A stretch of DNA of 64,000 bases from assembly GCF_900240845.1 (NCBI RefSeq), contig NZ_OERU01000001.1, forward strand, positions 1 through 64,000. The letters run 5' to 3'. The number at the start of each line of letters is the position of its first letter. The first letter of the stretch is position 1. This stretch comes from Peptostreptococcus faecalis (GTDB taxonomy: Bacteria; Bacillota; Clostridia; Peptostreptococcales; Peptostreptococcaceae). The notes beneath the pieces were generated by a model, which was given only the letters and a program-made list of their open reading frames with translations, did no database searches and had not been told where the DNA came from. The translations under genes and the position numbers were made by a program. Shown in pieces: positions 52,901 to 63,354 of this stretch.

Positions 52901-53439
52901 AAAGACATATTTTTTATACCTAAAAACGCACCTGCTGTGAGTGCATCTGGAAATTTACTACCGCTAGCTATTCCTATATCTTGATTAATATTGTCTTCTA
53001 TCAATTTTAGTGAAGTTTCATATCTATCTTTGCCACTAATTCTTTCTACATTAAAATTTTCTTTTAGTTTTTTTTCCACTATTCTATCTACAGAGTTTTT
53101 ACCTCCAACTATCGAAATTTTTTTAATGCCAATATCCCTTAATCTTTCTTTAAAATCAGCAGAATCGTTTGCCAATACAATGCTAGCACCTTTTGACGCT
53201 GCAACTGGACCTATTGACAGTGCATCCGGAAAATTTTTCCCACTCACAATATAAGCTGAATCCGATGATATTTCTTTAGCTATTTTTAATGACGTATCAT
53301 ACCTATCAACACCTGCTATTCTTTCAATCTCAATATTTTTGCTAATAATTCTTTCTTTCTCTAGCATGTGAGCTGGAGCACTCATAATTCCAATTGAGAA
53401 AAAAGATACCAATGTTAAACTGATTATTATTTTATTCAT
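49969..53439 (-). CDS. Large surface protein: three CWB2 repeats plus HID/DUF1533-like repeats
   Basis: An 1156-residue secreted protein. A signal peptide (residues 1-24) is followed by three CWB2 repeats at about 38-300 (RIAGVDRYDTS, RISGKDRYETS, RISGVDRYETA), the wall anchor. The rest, about 330-1156, contains at least four modules that end in a G-x-(H/N)-x-(I/L/V) strand and an (A/S)-x-G-(Y/F) turn, for example HQLVVNAEGF, HEIRISSDGY and NKIKIISSKY. These look like the DUF1533/hemoglobin-interacting domain of streptococcal Shr. Heme or host-protein binding is possible but only inferred. A large central segment (about 680-830) matches nothing that I know. Confidence 0.82.
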   Translation of the reverse strand: MNKIIISLTLVSFFSIGIMSAPAHMLEKERIISKNIEIERIAGVDRYDTSLKIAKEISSDSAYIVSGKNFPDALSIGPVAASKGASIVLANDSADFKERLRDIGIKKISIVGGKNSVDRIVEKKLKENFNVERISGKDRYETSLKLIEDNINQDIGIASGSKFPDALTAGAFLGIKNMSLLLVDGANEKNGSNFFNVKYTFGGESTIKESKGKRISGVDRYETAEKISKNLETYDTVILASGKKFPDALSAVPLAKKLNAPILLTDGENLSNSTEKLIRKAKKLVIVGGKSSVSYSVENKFKDDSNSRESNADGKISKVDRSDNNKKIYTDEKVINIEQSHFGVVRLLKKTSNDYMYYLNGRELSPSKVDDEGTIVKFEINPHEVNELSIKSKSEDNLVQISKIGSGTGKFTKIIKKESPRKIITHDSISIEDFVTDTYDKDGEKIYYPKNSTFSLRERDTLIDDKSIPKLSSEKTIYGDDIEISVDKNFKESKEWIKNIKNISIKHGNSKENRANLEYRINENNGNYKIIINANNRVLNAKSGKKNIIIESNGFNNVNHVVETYKIAKDIILDGNYGFYANEPLKFKIDLGGESIQDFIKNVELDGKLLKNNEYNAIFNKLTIKNGGDVGKHQLVVNAEGFRKIELKYENEKSNFKNPEFTSLRKDNNEVNNIKEGTNRQSLKASKRIDVLSSPTKSKSRGNHREKTDVISSATSVVGSRVISFCFDFDMVVNAHILKELNMETDSSKKVLYYWKNTDKKAIFEEDGTGKFIDYTYYKNNAGRYSTSKKYVTFKDLYNSEDCELFIDKPPYVKYILEDGRMGSTLGNGEQEIWKIKAPKLEVDDIIAPGKLIITVSNVNYKEWFGSISKVYINYPNEINKNSIYTDVDNNKLVLDCSKISSLNEGENKIKIISSKYTNAEIKFNYNKSENKNIASKVKIIRDKNNNVILEASEKDYLKKLRLILNGKYLLEDKEVSIFKEGEGDYSNRGDKIVLYNKNISHGDNVNNLEIVLNGNIEEKISFKLNDIDKIKEGSENITDGEKAKGEDLEKKITDKSPEINYELNNNYGRNDIDLRIDREIETDVAKKYINSINKIKLDNNVIKINKKGNRVPIGESLLLESILTIRVDLNRIEKGTHEIRISSDGYEDKIIKFNN

Positions 53440-53573
53440 ATAACTCCCCCTTTTTTGTTAGTATAAATAATCATTATCATTTATTTCATATACATTATAT
53501 ACTATTAAATACTCAGTCGCAATATTATTTTCTATACCATGTTAATATTTTCTTATATTTATTGTTACAAAAT

Positions 53574-53603
53574 AAAAAATCACATATTTAAATGTGATTT
53601 TTT
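53574..53603 (-). terminator. Terminator of the GNAT gene
   Basis: AAAAAATCACAT and ATGTGATTTTTT pair exactly around 6 bases, 47 bases after the stop at 53650. Confidence 0.85.
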
Positions 53604-53649
53604 AATAACTAAAATATACCTCATAATGTATTTATAATTTAAGTTATAC

Positions 53650-54132
53650 CTATAAATCTAATTGCATAAAGATTGCACTTTCTGTATCATTTTCATTATA
53701 ACAATCAATCCTATAGAATCCATAACGTTCGTATAATTTAATCGCACTCCTCATAGAAGGAAATGTGTCTAGCCTCATGTACTTGTAGCCTATTTCTTTT
53801 GCATCAGCTATTACTCTATCTACCAACATTGTGCCTATATTATTTTTTCTACTATCCTCTCTTACATATAGTCGTTTTAATTCACAGTATTCATCATCTA
53901 TTTTTAATAGACCCACACATCCTACATATTCTCCTTCTAAATAGGCAATATATAATCTGTTATTCGGTAGTTCATATTTCTTATCGAGATTTTTTGTTTC
54001 ACTTCCATAGTCTTGCAATTCTAGACATTTTCTTATATCTGGACCAGCTGCTATGATACTCTCAAAGTATTCTAAAAATAAAACTCCTATAGCTTCTAGA
54101 TTATCATATGCTAATTTAATTTCTACACTCAT
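53650..54132 (-). CDS. GNAT N-acetyltransferase
   Basis: A 160-residue GNAT protein from the ATG ending at 54132, which has GGGGGAG before it; an upstream ATG at 54153 would include that ribosome site. Motif A is LYVREDSRKNNIGTMLVDRV (about residues 87-106) with the RxxxxGxG/A-type pyrophosphate loop reading RKNNIG. AIKLYERYGF is the motif-B helix. The substrate is unknown. It is a single gene. Confidence 0.85.
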   Translation of the reverse strand: MSVEIKLAYDNLEAIGVLFLEYFESIIAAGPDIRKCLELQDYGSETKNLDKKYELPNNRLYIAYLEGEYVGCVGLLKIDDEYCELKRLYVREDSRKNNIGTMLVDRVIADAKEIGYKYMRLDTFPSMRSAIKLYERYGFYRIDCYNENDTESAIFMQLDL

Positions 54133-54540
54133 AGTCTCCCCCCCACAATACAATTATTTTATTCTACGCATATTCACAAATATGTCTGTTTCGCGTAATT
54201 TTGATAAATACAATTCCTCTTAAAATAATTAAACTAACATTATTTTATATAATAGTTAATATTTGCTTTTATTACTGACTAGCTAAATCTTTAGTTTCTA
54301 ATTTAGATTTTTCTCATCTTTGACAAAATATGTCCCACATTGTCTAAATTATTTCTAATACATTGCTCCCTAATATCTAACACCCATTCATTAGGGCATA
54401 TTGCTTCCTCATAAAAGTTTTATTAATCGTAATTATAATTAATATATAATAAAATCACAAGTATCATTTTTTCTGAGCATTTTCTCTCAATTAATTTTTA
54501 TTTTAGCATTGCCAAATATGTTTATAGAAATTTCATTCAA
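54133..54540. other. Intergenic stretch with one hairpin, no gene
   Basis: CCCTAAT (54368-54374) and ATTAGGG (54390-54396) can pair in an otherwise AT-rich gap; flanking sequence on the minus strand lacks a T-run. I see no coding frame or known RNA. Confidence 0.4.
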
Positions 54541-54605
54541 ATAAAAAAATACTTTATATTGTTCTTGTGTCTTAATAAAACTCAATATAAAAGTGTTTTT
54601 TTTAT
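54541..54605 (-). terminator. Terminator of the third minus-strand surface-protein gene
   Basis: On the minus strand ACTTTTATATTG and CAATATAAAGT pair around about 20 bases and are followed by ATTTTTTTATT. Confidence 0.7.
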
Positions 54606-54650
54606 TTTTATCAACCATACGTATATATAAATTGTTTTTTATTATTTTAA

Positions 54651-56141
54651 CTACTTTTTATATATCTCAATTAATTTATCATTTTTATTTATAGTTGTTA
54701 TATTATCTATTCCTGGTGCTATTTTTATTTCATTACCTAGCTTTTCGATAAGATTAATATATTCTTTACGAAATTCTCCAACTACAGGAACTTCTGTTGG
54801 CACAGTTAGTATAATTACATATCTTTTTCCATTTTCACTCTTTAGCAGATATTCACTTTTTACTCCTACTCCTCCATCTTTCATTATATTGTGTTCATCT
54901 TCTATTATCTTATTATCTGTAACAGAAGAGTTACTATCAACTTCAAAAACAGTTAGACCTGCTATATATCCAGAAGTTTTATCTTTTTCATACGCAGGTT
55001 TATAGTTCAGCCCCCATGATATTGTCTCATTTTTATAGTATTTTTCCACAATATCCCTTGTCTCTGTTAATTCTTCTATAATATATTTACCTTTTATGTT
55101 TTCATTTAGCTCTATATTTAATAATCTCATAAATGGAATTACTTCTTTTTTTTCAGTTATACCTTTGATTTCTTTTAATTCATTTTCAACTGATTTTGAA
55201 ATAGAATTTTCTCCGCCTACAATGATTATATTTTTTATATTCTTATTAGATTTCAAATACTCTTTTGTATCACTATTAAGTTTATTAGATTTTGTAAGTA
55301 ATACTGCACCATTTTTACTCGAAGCTAAAGGCCCTGCACAAAGTGCATCTGGATAATCATCACCATTTGCAATTACTACTGTTTCAATATCTTTATTTAA
55401 TTTAGTTTTATACGCTTTTGCAATTTCAACAGAAGTCTTGTAGCGATCATCTCCAGCAAGCCTGTATTCTTCTTTGTATTTAGGAATAGACTTTTCTCCA
55501 CCAAAAACTACTAGATTACCTTCACTAGATTTAGTCCCATCAACAGCAAATAGTGGCAATTTAGTTGTATTTACAATATTATACTGATGCATATACGGAG
55601 TTGCAGATAAAGCATCTGGGAAGTTTTTACCATTATAGACTGCTGCAGTATCTCCTCCTACTTGAGACCAATTTAATTTGCTTATTGGAACACTAGCAAG
55701 TTCAGAGGTTTGATATCTATCTTTTCCCGCTATCCTTTCATTCATGGTAGTATATGTAGAAATATTTTTTTCAGTATTTTTAGATATAGATTTTTCACCT
55801 CCTACAATATACGCATTAGGAAATTTAGACTCAAATACATAATCTAATACAGAGCTTGGTACAGAATTCTTTTTTACCAAAAGTAAAGGTGAACTAAATT
55901 CACTAGCTAGAAATCCTGCTGATAATGCATCTGGAAATTGTTCACCACTTGCAACTACTATATATTTAACTTCAGACGTGTCTTTTTTAATATTTTTTGC
56001 AATGTTTACTGAAGTTTCATATCTGTCCTTTCCTTCAATTCTGCTTACATTTAACTCGCTTGAATTATCTTCTGCATTCACAGATAAAGTAAATGACATA
56101 GTAATCACAGCGGCTAAACATAAAAATGTAATTTTCTTCAT
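54651..56141 (-). CDS. Secreted cell-wall protein with three CWB2 repeats
   Basis: A 496-residue protein with a signal peptide cut near SVNAEDN and three CWB2 repeats at about 30-330 (RIEGKDRYETS, RIAGKDRYQTS, RLAGDDRYKTS), each with the FPDALSA/YPDALCA motif. A C-terminal region of about 160 residues has no repeat. Its repeat 3 and the following GGENSISKSVENELK resemble the plus-strand CWB2 gene at 31368 closely, so they are paralogues. It is monocistronic, and its wall anchoring is inferred from the domain family. Confidence 0.9.
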   Translation of the reverse strand: MKKITFLCLAAVITMSFTLSVNAEDNSSELNVSRIEGKDRYETSVNIAKNIKKDTSEVKYIVVASGEQFPDALSAGFLASEFSSPLLLVKKNSVPSSVLDYVFESKFPNAYIVGGEKSISKNTEKNISTYTTMNERIAGKDRYQTSELASVPISKLNWSQVGGDTAAVYNGKNFPDALSATPYMHQYNIVNTTKLPLFAVDGTKSSEGNLVVFGGEKSIPKYKEEYRLAGDDRYKTSVEIAKAYKTKLNKDIETVVIANGDDYPDALCAGPLASSKNGAVLLTKSNKLNSDTKEYLKSNKNIKNIIIVGGENSISKSVENELKEIKGITEKKEVIPFMRLLNIELNENIKGKYIIEELTETRDIVEKYYKNETISWGLNYKPAYEKDKTSGYIAGLTVFEVDSNSSVTDNKIIEDEHNIMKDGGVGVKSEYLLKSENGKRYVIILTVPTEVPVVGEFRKEYINLIEKLGNEIKIAPGIDNITTINKNDKLIEIYKK

Positions 56142-56347
56142 TTTGTTTTCCCCCTATATTTTATATAATTTCATGTTTATTCTAACATAAAAAAATCAAA
56201 AATATTATTTTGTTAACCAATTGTAGTATATAATACTATTTTGTAATTTTTTACAATATTTTTTATTAAAATACAGTATTAATATTACTTTTTTGTTATA
56301 TTTTATTAGTTTCAAAATTATTTTTAATTATTTTGAAATCTTTTACA

Positions 56348-57109
56348 TTATATGAAAATTTCATTTTTTCTTCGTATATCTTTTAGGGGACTTAATTTTT
56401 CATCCATTTTTTCCTGAACAGGTGGCGGTAATATTCTTGCTTTTTCTGGACATTCACTAATACAAGCCATACATAAAATACATTTATTCTTATCTGTTTC
56501 TATTTTACCATTTCTAATTTCAATAGCTTCAGTAGGACAGACATCTATACATTTGCCACATATAGTGCAAGAGTCTAAATATATTGGCGTCGCGGGTATT
56601 ACCATTTCATCTTTGTATGTATGGTTTCCTGGAACCACTATGTTATCACTCATATTCAAAGCTAGCTTATTGTTTACTTTTTTAGCAAAATCTTTAATCT
56701 CTAATATATCTTGATCATCTGGTCTACCTCTTCCTACTACTGAAGAAATTGAATGCTCTGCCACAAATGCTCCAGATGCAACTATTTTGAATTTACTCTC
56801 TTCAATTGCATCATTTAATTCTACCAAAGCATCTTCATATGCTCTACTTCCATAAACAACTAATGTAATAGCTTTCTTCCCACTTCCAACTAAGTCCTTC
56901 AACTTTTTAACTACTATTGATGGAACTCTACCTCCAAATACTGGTAATGCAACTACTATTACATCGCTTTCTACCTCTTTTTTAATAGTTTCTTTCTTTC
57001 CCAGGTCTATCATAGACACTTCTTTTGCAATTGCTTTTGAAAAAACTTCTCCTACTTTTTTAGTCCCTCCTGTGGGACTAAAATAATAAAAATCTACTTT
57101 TTTTAACAT
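56348..57109 (-). CDS. EFR1-type flavodoxin-ferredoxin fusion
   Basis: A 253-residue protein. Residues about 4-150 are a flavodoxin-like domain (FYYFSPTGGTKKVGE phosphate loop, VVALPVFGGRVP). Residues about 183-235 hold two [4Fe-4S] motifs, CTICGKCIDVCP and CILCMACISECP. This EFR1 architecture is common in anaerobes and probably passes single electrons between low-potential donors and an unknown partner. It is divergent from the XRE gene, with a 375-base gap. Confidence 0.9.
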   Translation of the reverse strand: MLKKVDFYYFSPTGGTKKVGEVFSKAIAKEVSMIDLGKKETIKKEVESDVIVVALPVFGGRVPSIVVKKLKDLVGSGKKAITLVVYGSRAYEDALVELNDAIEESKFKIVASGAFVAEHSISSVVGRGRPDDQDILEIKDFAKKVNNKLALNMSDNIVVPGNHTYKDEMVIPATPIYLDSCTICGKCIDVCPTEAIEIRNGKIETDKNKCILCMACISECPEKARILPPPVQEKMDEKLSPLKDIRRKNEIFI

Positions 57110-57484
57110 AAAATTCTCTCCTTAACAAAATAAACTCCCTACATACATTTAAAATTTACTGACCATATATTTTGTTACTGTTGTGGAAATATAGAACATT
57201 CTATAATTATATACCTTATTTCAGCTAATTCATAATTTTTATGAGCTTATATAATTTCTACTATAATATTTTATGAATTTCATTTAGAATATCATACTGA
57301 TATAACTTGCTTTCACTATCATTTCCATCTTATATATATTTTACTTTTAGCATATTATACATTTCTTTATGCAATATATACTTTACATCCAGTTTTTTAT
57401 ATTATATACTCTAGTTAGTTAAAAAACATCAAACCAATACACATTAATTTATAAGAGCAACCAAAAATTCAAAAGGAGAGCATA
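57110..57484. other. Divergent intergenic region
   Basis: AT-rich sequence between the EFR1 and XRE genes. It must hold both promoters, but I find no dyad, repeat or RNA motif that stands out. An AAAGGAGAG ribosome site ends it before the XRE ATG. Confidence 0.5.
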
Positions 57485-57682
57485 ATGAAAAATAAAAAAT
57501 TGAAGATTGCTAGGATTGAAAAAGATATGAATCAACAGCAACTCGCCGATATAGTCGGAGTTACAAGGCAAACTATTGGCTTGATAGAGTCTGGAAATTA
57601 TAATCCCACTCTAAATCTTTGCATTTCAATATGCAAAGCACTTGATAAAACTTTAAATGACTTGTTCTGGGAGGAATCATAA
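57485..57682 (+). CDS. Small XRE/Cro-type DNA-binding protein
   Basis: A 65-residue helix-turn-helix protein of the YozG/HTH_3 short type: LKIARIEKDMNQQQLADIVG, then VTRQTIGLIESGNYNPTL (recognition helix) and the CKALDKTLNDLFW end. Such proteins often repress an adjacent membrane-protein operon. Its stop TAA overlaps the next ATG by one base (TAATG), so the two are translated together. Confidence 0.92.
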   Translation: MKNKKLKIARIEKDMNQQQLADIVGVTRQTIGLIESGNYNPTLNLCISICKALDKTLNDLFWEES

Positions 57683-58182
57683 TGAAATTAAAACAAAAAA
57701 ATAAAATTAAAGATGAACGTGTATTACAACTAGATAACAAAATTAAGAGTGAAGCTTGTTCAATCATAATGTCTCTTTCTATGGCTTCATTTCTTATTAA
57801 ATCTATAATATTTGATATGCCTTTTTCACAATACAGCACTGAACTTGCTATTGTTATTGTTGCCGCGATATATATTGTCGCAAGGAGTACTTTTATAGGA
57901 CATAGTATTATGGATAATACAAAAACAGGCAAAAAATACATGTTATTCACTGCTATATCTACTGCCTTGATTGTAGCAGCTATAAATGGATTTAGAAATT
58001 ATCATTTGTATGGAGACAAGTATACTGGAATATTTGACGAATTATTTATTGCTATTTTAGTTATTACTTTTATCTCTGCCTTTATTTTTACTTCTATTAC
58101 ACTACTTACTTTATATTGGTTTAATAAAAAGGGGCAAGAAAGAATAGAAAAAAAATTAGATGACGAGAACAATTTAGATTAA
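57682..58182 (+). CDS. DUF6773-like membrane protein coupled to the XRE gene
   Basis: A 166-residue protein with a charged N-terminus (DERVLQLDNKIKSEA) and four membrane helices. The plan and the link with a short XRE regulator match DUF6773/YozG-partner membrane proteins of Firmicutes. Function is unknown; the regulator pair is common near resistance or stress genes. It lies 24 bases before the esterase gene, so all three may be one operon. Confidence 0.75.
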   Translation: MKLKQKNKIKDERVLQLDNKIKSEACSIIMSLSMASFLIKSIIFDMPFSQYSTELAIVIVAAIYIVARSTFIGHSIMDNTKTGKKYMLFTAISTALIVAAINGFRNYHLYGDKYTGIFDELFIAILVITFISAFIFTSITLLTLYWFNKKGQERIEKKLDDENNLD

Positions 58183-58206
58183 TTTAAAAAATGGAGGAAT
58201 AACTAA

Positions 58207-59466
58207 ATGAATAAAAAATCAATTTTTAGTATAATCGCAATTTCAATACTAAGTGTCAACTTGTTATCAGGTTGTGGCAATAGTAATCCAACATTGACAT
58301 CTTCTGATTTGTCTAAAGTACAAACAAATATAAGCTCTTTGAGTGTTCCAAATAATATTAAAATCGTGGGTCTTGGTGAAGCTGGACACGGGGTCAATGA
58401 ATATCATGAAATGAAAGTCGAGGTTTTTAAATCCTTAGTAAAAAACAATGGATGTAGATCTTTCGTTATAGAAGGAGACTTTGGCAGCGCACTCAAAGTA
58501 GATAAATATATACATGGTGGAAATGGAAGTTCTAAGGAAATTGTAAAAGAAATTGGATTCAAGATATATAAAACAGACCAACTTGCTAATTTAATCGACT
58601 GGATGCGTACTTATAACAAAACAGCTCCCGAAGGAAAAGATCTTCATTTTTATGGAATAGATATTCAGGGATTTGACAGTAATAAAGAATATCTATTCTC
58701 TGTATTAGACAAATCAAATCTAGAATTAAGTAAAAAATACAAATCTATTTTTTCAAACATAACTGATGATAATAAGTACAATATAAGTAAAGAAGAACTG
58801 AATAAATCAAAAGAAAATGCTTTAAAATTGCTAGATGAAATGGATTCTTTGAAATCTGATATAGTAAAAGCTTCTAATAAAAATTCTTTTGACTTTGCTA
58901 GAGAATGTGTAAATACAATATACCAATGTAGTAAAGTTTTATCTGGTAATGATGCTGATTACAATGCTCTGCGTGATAAATATATGTCTGAAAAAGCTAT
59001 TTGGTTGCTAAATAAAAACAATGATAATTTAATTTTTATAAATGGTCATAATGGTCATATTGGAAAATCTCCTGTTGCTGGATATACTACTCTAGGAGAA
59101 TTGCTATCAAAAAAATTAGGAAATAATTATTTTGCAATTGGAACAGATTCTAAAGATACAAAATTCAACTCACAAGATGAAAATGGTAACTTCAGTGTAA
59201 TGGAAGTTGAAAATAGCAATGATCTAAATAGTTCGTTAGATAAAATTAAAAACAATTTTTATTATGTTGATTTTTCTAAAGTGGAGAATAATAAAAACTG
59301 GAATAAAGTATTAAGCGAAAAGCAAAAAATAACTACATTAAATGTAGGAATTTCAAGTTGGCAAAAGTACATTAAATTTTTCTATACAACAGAAATTATT
59401 CCAAAAAATACTTTTGATTCAATGATAGTATTCAAAGAAGTTAATCCTACAAAATTTGTAAAATAA
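58207..59466 (+). CDS. Erythromycin-esterase-family lipoprotein
   Basis: A 419-residue lipoprotein (lipobox LLSGC, Cys23) with an erythromycin-esterase (Ere) domain. Family motifs: GLGEAGHGVNEYHEMK with the conserved His and Glu (about residue 58), FVIEGDFG, FYGIDIQGFD and INGHNGHIGK. True Ere enzymes open the macrolide lactone, but many family members (succinoglycan-biosynthesis type) have other esterase roles, and this one is exported, unlike EreA/B. Macrolide resistance is therefore not assured. GGAGG lies 8 bases before the ATG. Confidence 0.87.
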   Translation: MNKKSIFSIIAISILSVNLLSGCGNSNPTLTSSDLSKVQTNISSLSVPNNIKIVGLGEAGHGVNEYHEMKVEVFKSLVKNNGCRSFVIEGDFGSALKVDKYIHGGNGSSKEIVKEIGFKIYKTDQLANLIDWMRTYNKTAPEGKDLHFYGIDIQGFDSNKEYLFSVLDKSNLELSKKYKSIFSNITDDNKYNISKEELNKSKENALKLLDEMDSLKSDIVKASNKNSFDFARECVNTIYQCSKVLSGNDADYNALRDKYMSEKAIWLLNKNNDNLIFINGHNGHIGKSPVAGYTTLGELLSKKLGNNYFAIGTDSKDTKFNSQDENGNFSVMEVENSNDLNSSLDKIKNNFYYVDFSKVENNKNWNKVLSEKQKITTLNVGISSWQKYIKFFYTTEIIPKNTFDSMIVFKEVNPTKFVK

Positions 59467-59497
59467 TAATTTTAATTTGTTATATAATAACTTTCTC

Positions 59498-59532
59498 AAA
59501 GTAACACTCTTTTTATTGAGAGTGTTACTTTA
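59498..59532. terminator. Bidirectional terminator
   Basis: AAAGTAACACTCT and AGAGTGTTACTTT pair exactly around 9 bases, between the esterase gene and the broken hydrolase. Confidence 0.9.
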
Positions 59533-59551
59533 AATTTATCCAAGTATAACT

Positions 59552-60028
59552 TTATCTAAATACAATTTTATCTAAAAATTCATCCACAACTTTATTAAAA
59601 TTTTCTGGTGAATTATTCGCAATAAAATGATCCCCTTCAATAATTTTCAACTCAGCTTTAGGTATATTACTATAAATCATTCTAGTATGACTATACTTTA
59701 TCATATCGTTATTTCCTGCAACCACGAGAGTAGGAACTTTTATATTAGACAGCTCATAGGAATTTATATTTGGGTCATTCACCATTAAGTTTAGTAATTC
59801 CATCTTTCTTTTGTATTTTGGTGATAACTTAGAAAATATTTTTGATATTCTATACCCAATTTCCACAGGAATTTGCACACTACTCTTTACACCTTCTGAG
59901 TTGAGGTTTCCTCCATTCAGTATTAGTGCTTCTATTTTTTCTTGATTATCAAAGGCAAATTTCATTGCGATATTTGCACCATCTGAAAATCCTAATATAA
60001 TAGCTTTTGATATATTCAATTTATTCAT
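59552..60028 (-). pseudogene. Alpha/beta hydrolase fragment lacking its N-terminal third
   Basis: The 158-residue frame starts just before the nucleophile elbow GFSDGAN (serine about residue 15) and contains the acid loop VPTLVVAGNNDMIKY and the catalytic histidine in EGDHFI. The first strands and oxyanion loop of an alpha/beta hydrolase, about 90-100 residues, are absent. The frame can be read eight codons further back (LVILNEF) before a stop, and then AT-rich sequence and the tre promoter begin. It is most likely a remnant cut by the rearrangement that placed the tre genes here. Confidence 0.8.
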
Positions 60029-60098
60029 AAATTCATTTAAAATAACTAATTAATTTAATATATTTCATTAATAAAATAAATTAAATTAAAATTTTAGC

Positions 60099-60157
60099 TT
60101 GCAATATACTCAATCATCATTTATAATTTTCTTTAAGAAACTTGTATATACAAGTTT
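60099..60157 (+). promoter_or_regulatory. tre promoter with TreR operator palindrome
   Basis: TTGCAA (60099-60104), a 17-base spacer and TATAAT (60122-60127) form the promoter. A perfect 20-bp palindrome, halves AAACTTGTAT/ATACAAGTTT, follows at 60138-60157, just after the expected start point. TTGTATATACAA matches the known Bacillus TreR operator core. Confidence 0.85.
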
Positions 60158-60188
60158 GCAAAAAAATAAAATAAAAAGGAGTTGTCTT

Positions 60189-61631
60189 ATGTCTAATAAA
60201 TATTCAAAAGATGCAAAAACATTGTTAGATGCTATCGGTGGTAAAAATAATATTTCCGCTGTAACTCACTGTGCAACTAGATTACGTTTTGTACTAAACG
60301 ATCCTGCCCTAGCAGATGAAGCTGCTATTGATAATATAGCCTCTGTAAAAGGTAAATTTACTCAAGCAGGTCAATTTCAAGTAATTATTGGTAATGAAGT
60401 ATCGGAATTTTACAATGAATTTTCAAAAATATCTGGAGTAGAAGGTGTATCAAAAGATGCAGCTAAAACTGCTGCCAAACAACACATGAACATTGTCCAG
60501 CGTGCAATCGCTGTCTTAGCTGAAATATTCAGTCCATTAATACCCGCAATCGTAGTAGGTGGTTTGATTTTAGGTTTCCGTAATATTTTAGAGGGTATCC
60601 CTTTCGATGCGCTAAACGGGAAAACCATTGTAGAAGTTTCACAATTCTGGAATGGTGTAAACGCATTTTTATGGCTACCTGGTGAAGCTATTTTCCATTT
60701 CTTGCCAGTCGGTATTACGTGGTCAATATCAAAGAAAATGGGTACTACTCAAATTTTAGGAATTGTTTTAGGTCTATGCCTAGTTTCTCCTCAGCTACTA
60801 AATGCATATGAAGTTGCTGGAGCTGCAGGTAATATATCTCAATGGGATTTTGGAGCTTTCCAAATTGATAAGATAGGTTATCAAGCACAAGTAATTCCAG
60901 CAATGTTAGCAGGATTCATGCTTTGCTACTTAGAGCGCTTTTTCCGTAAGATTGTACCTGAATCAGTTTCAATGATTTTTGTACCATTATTTGCTCTTCT
61001 ACCTACAGTATTAGCAGCTCATGTTGTTCTAGGTCCTATAGGCTGGAAAATAGGTTCTTTCGTGTAAATGATTGTAAACGCCGGATTGACTAGTTCTCTA
61101 AATTGGTTGTTTGGTGCTGCATTTGGTTTCTTGTATGCTCCACTTGTAATAACTGGACTTCATCATATGACAAATGCAATAGACTTACAGTTAATAGCAG
61201 ATTTTAATGCTACTAATTTGTGGCCAATGATCGCTTTATCAAACATAGCTCAAGGATCTGCTGTACTTGCAATAATATATGCACACAAGGGAGATAAAAA
61301 AGAAGAACAGGTATCTATACCAGCTACAATTTCTTGTTACCTTGGTGTCACAGAGCCAGCAATGTTCGGTATAAACTTAAAGTATGTTTATCCTTTTATA
61401 GCTGCTATGATTGGTTCAAGTATTGCAGGTTGCTATATTACTTTTATGGGTGTAACAGCTCGTTCAATAGGAGTCGGTGGTCTACCGGGTATAATATCTA
61501 TCAACCACGGTTACATTCACTTCTTTATTGGAATGTTAATTACGATAATAGTACCTTTTATGCTAACTTTAGTATTTAGAAAATATAACGTCTTCAATAA
61601 AATTGATCCAATTGAGGAGAAAGTTAATTAA
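60189..61631 (+). pseudogene. treP: Trehalose PTS transporter EIIBC (treP) with an in-frame TAA
   Basis: The gene starts at the ATG at 60189 (ribosome site AAAGGAG); an upstream frame through the promoter is not coding. Residues 1-85 are the EIIB domain with the phospho-cysteine in THCATRLRF; the EIIC domain follows (ILAEIFSPLIPAIVVGG near 118). TAA at 61065-61067 (codon 293) interrupts the chain between WKIGSFV and VNAGLTSSLNWLFG; the same frame then runs on with normal EIIC sequence (YAPLVITGLHHMTNAIDLQL, GVTEPAMFGINLKY) to 61631. No EIIA domain is fused. The truncated product cannot transport. Error or readthrough are alternatives. Confidence 0.9.
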
Positions 61632-61638
61632 AAAATAA

Positions 61639-63291
<1,653 letters not shown>

Positions 63292-63303
63292 TAAATTTTA
63301 CAA

Positions 63304-63354
63304 TAAAAAAATCACTCCTAGTTAGCTAATCTAGCTTAAGGAGTGATTTTTTTT
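63304..63354. terminator. Shared terminator between treA and treR
   Basis: AAAAAATCACTCCT and AGGAGTGATTTTTT pair around about 19 bases with T-runs in both directions. The right arm lies inside the last codons of treR, encoding its KKITP end. Confidence 0.92.

Noticed and set aside
60099-60188. N-terminal extension of treP
   Set aside because: This stretch contains the promoter and TreR operator, and the EIIB domain begins at the ATG at 60189 with its own ribosome site.
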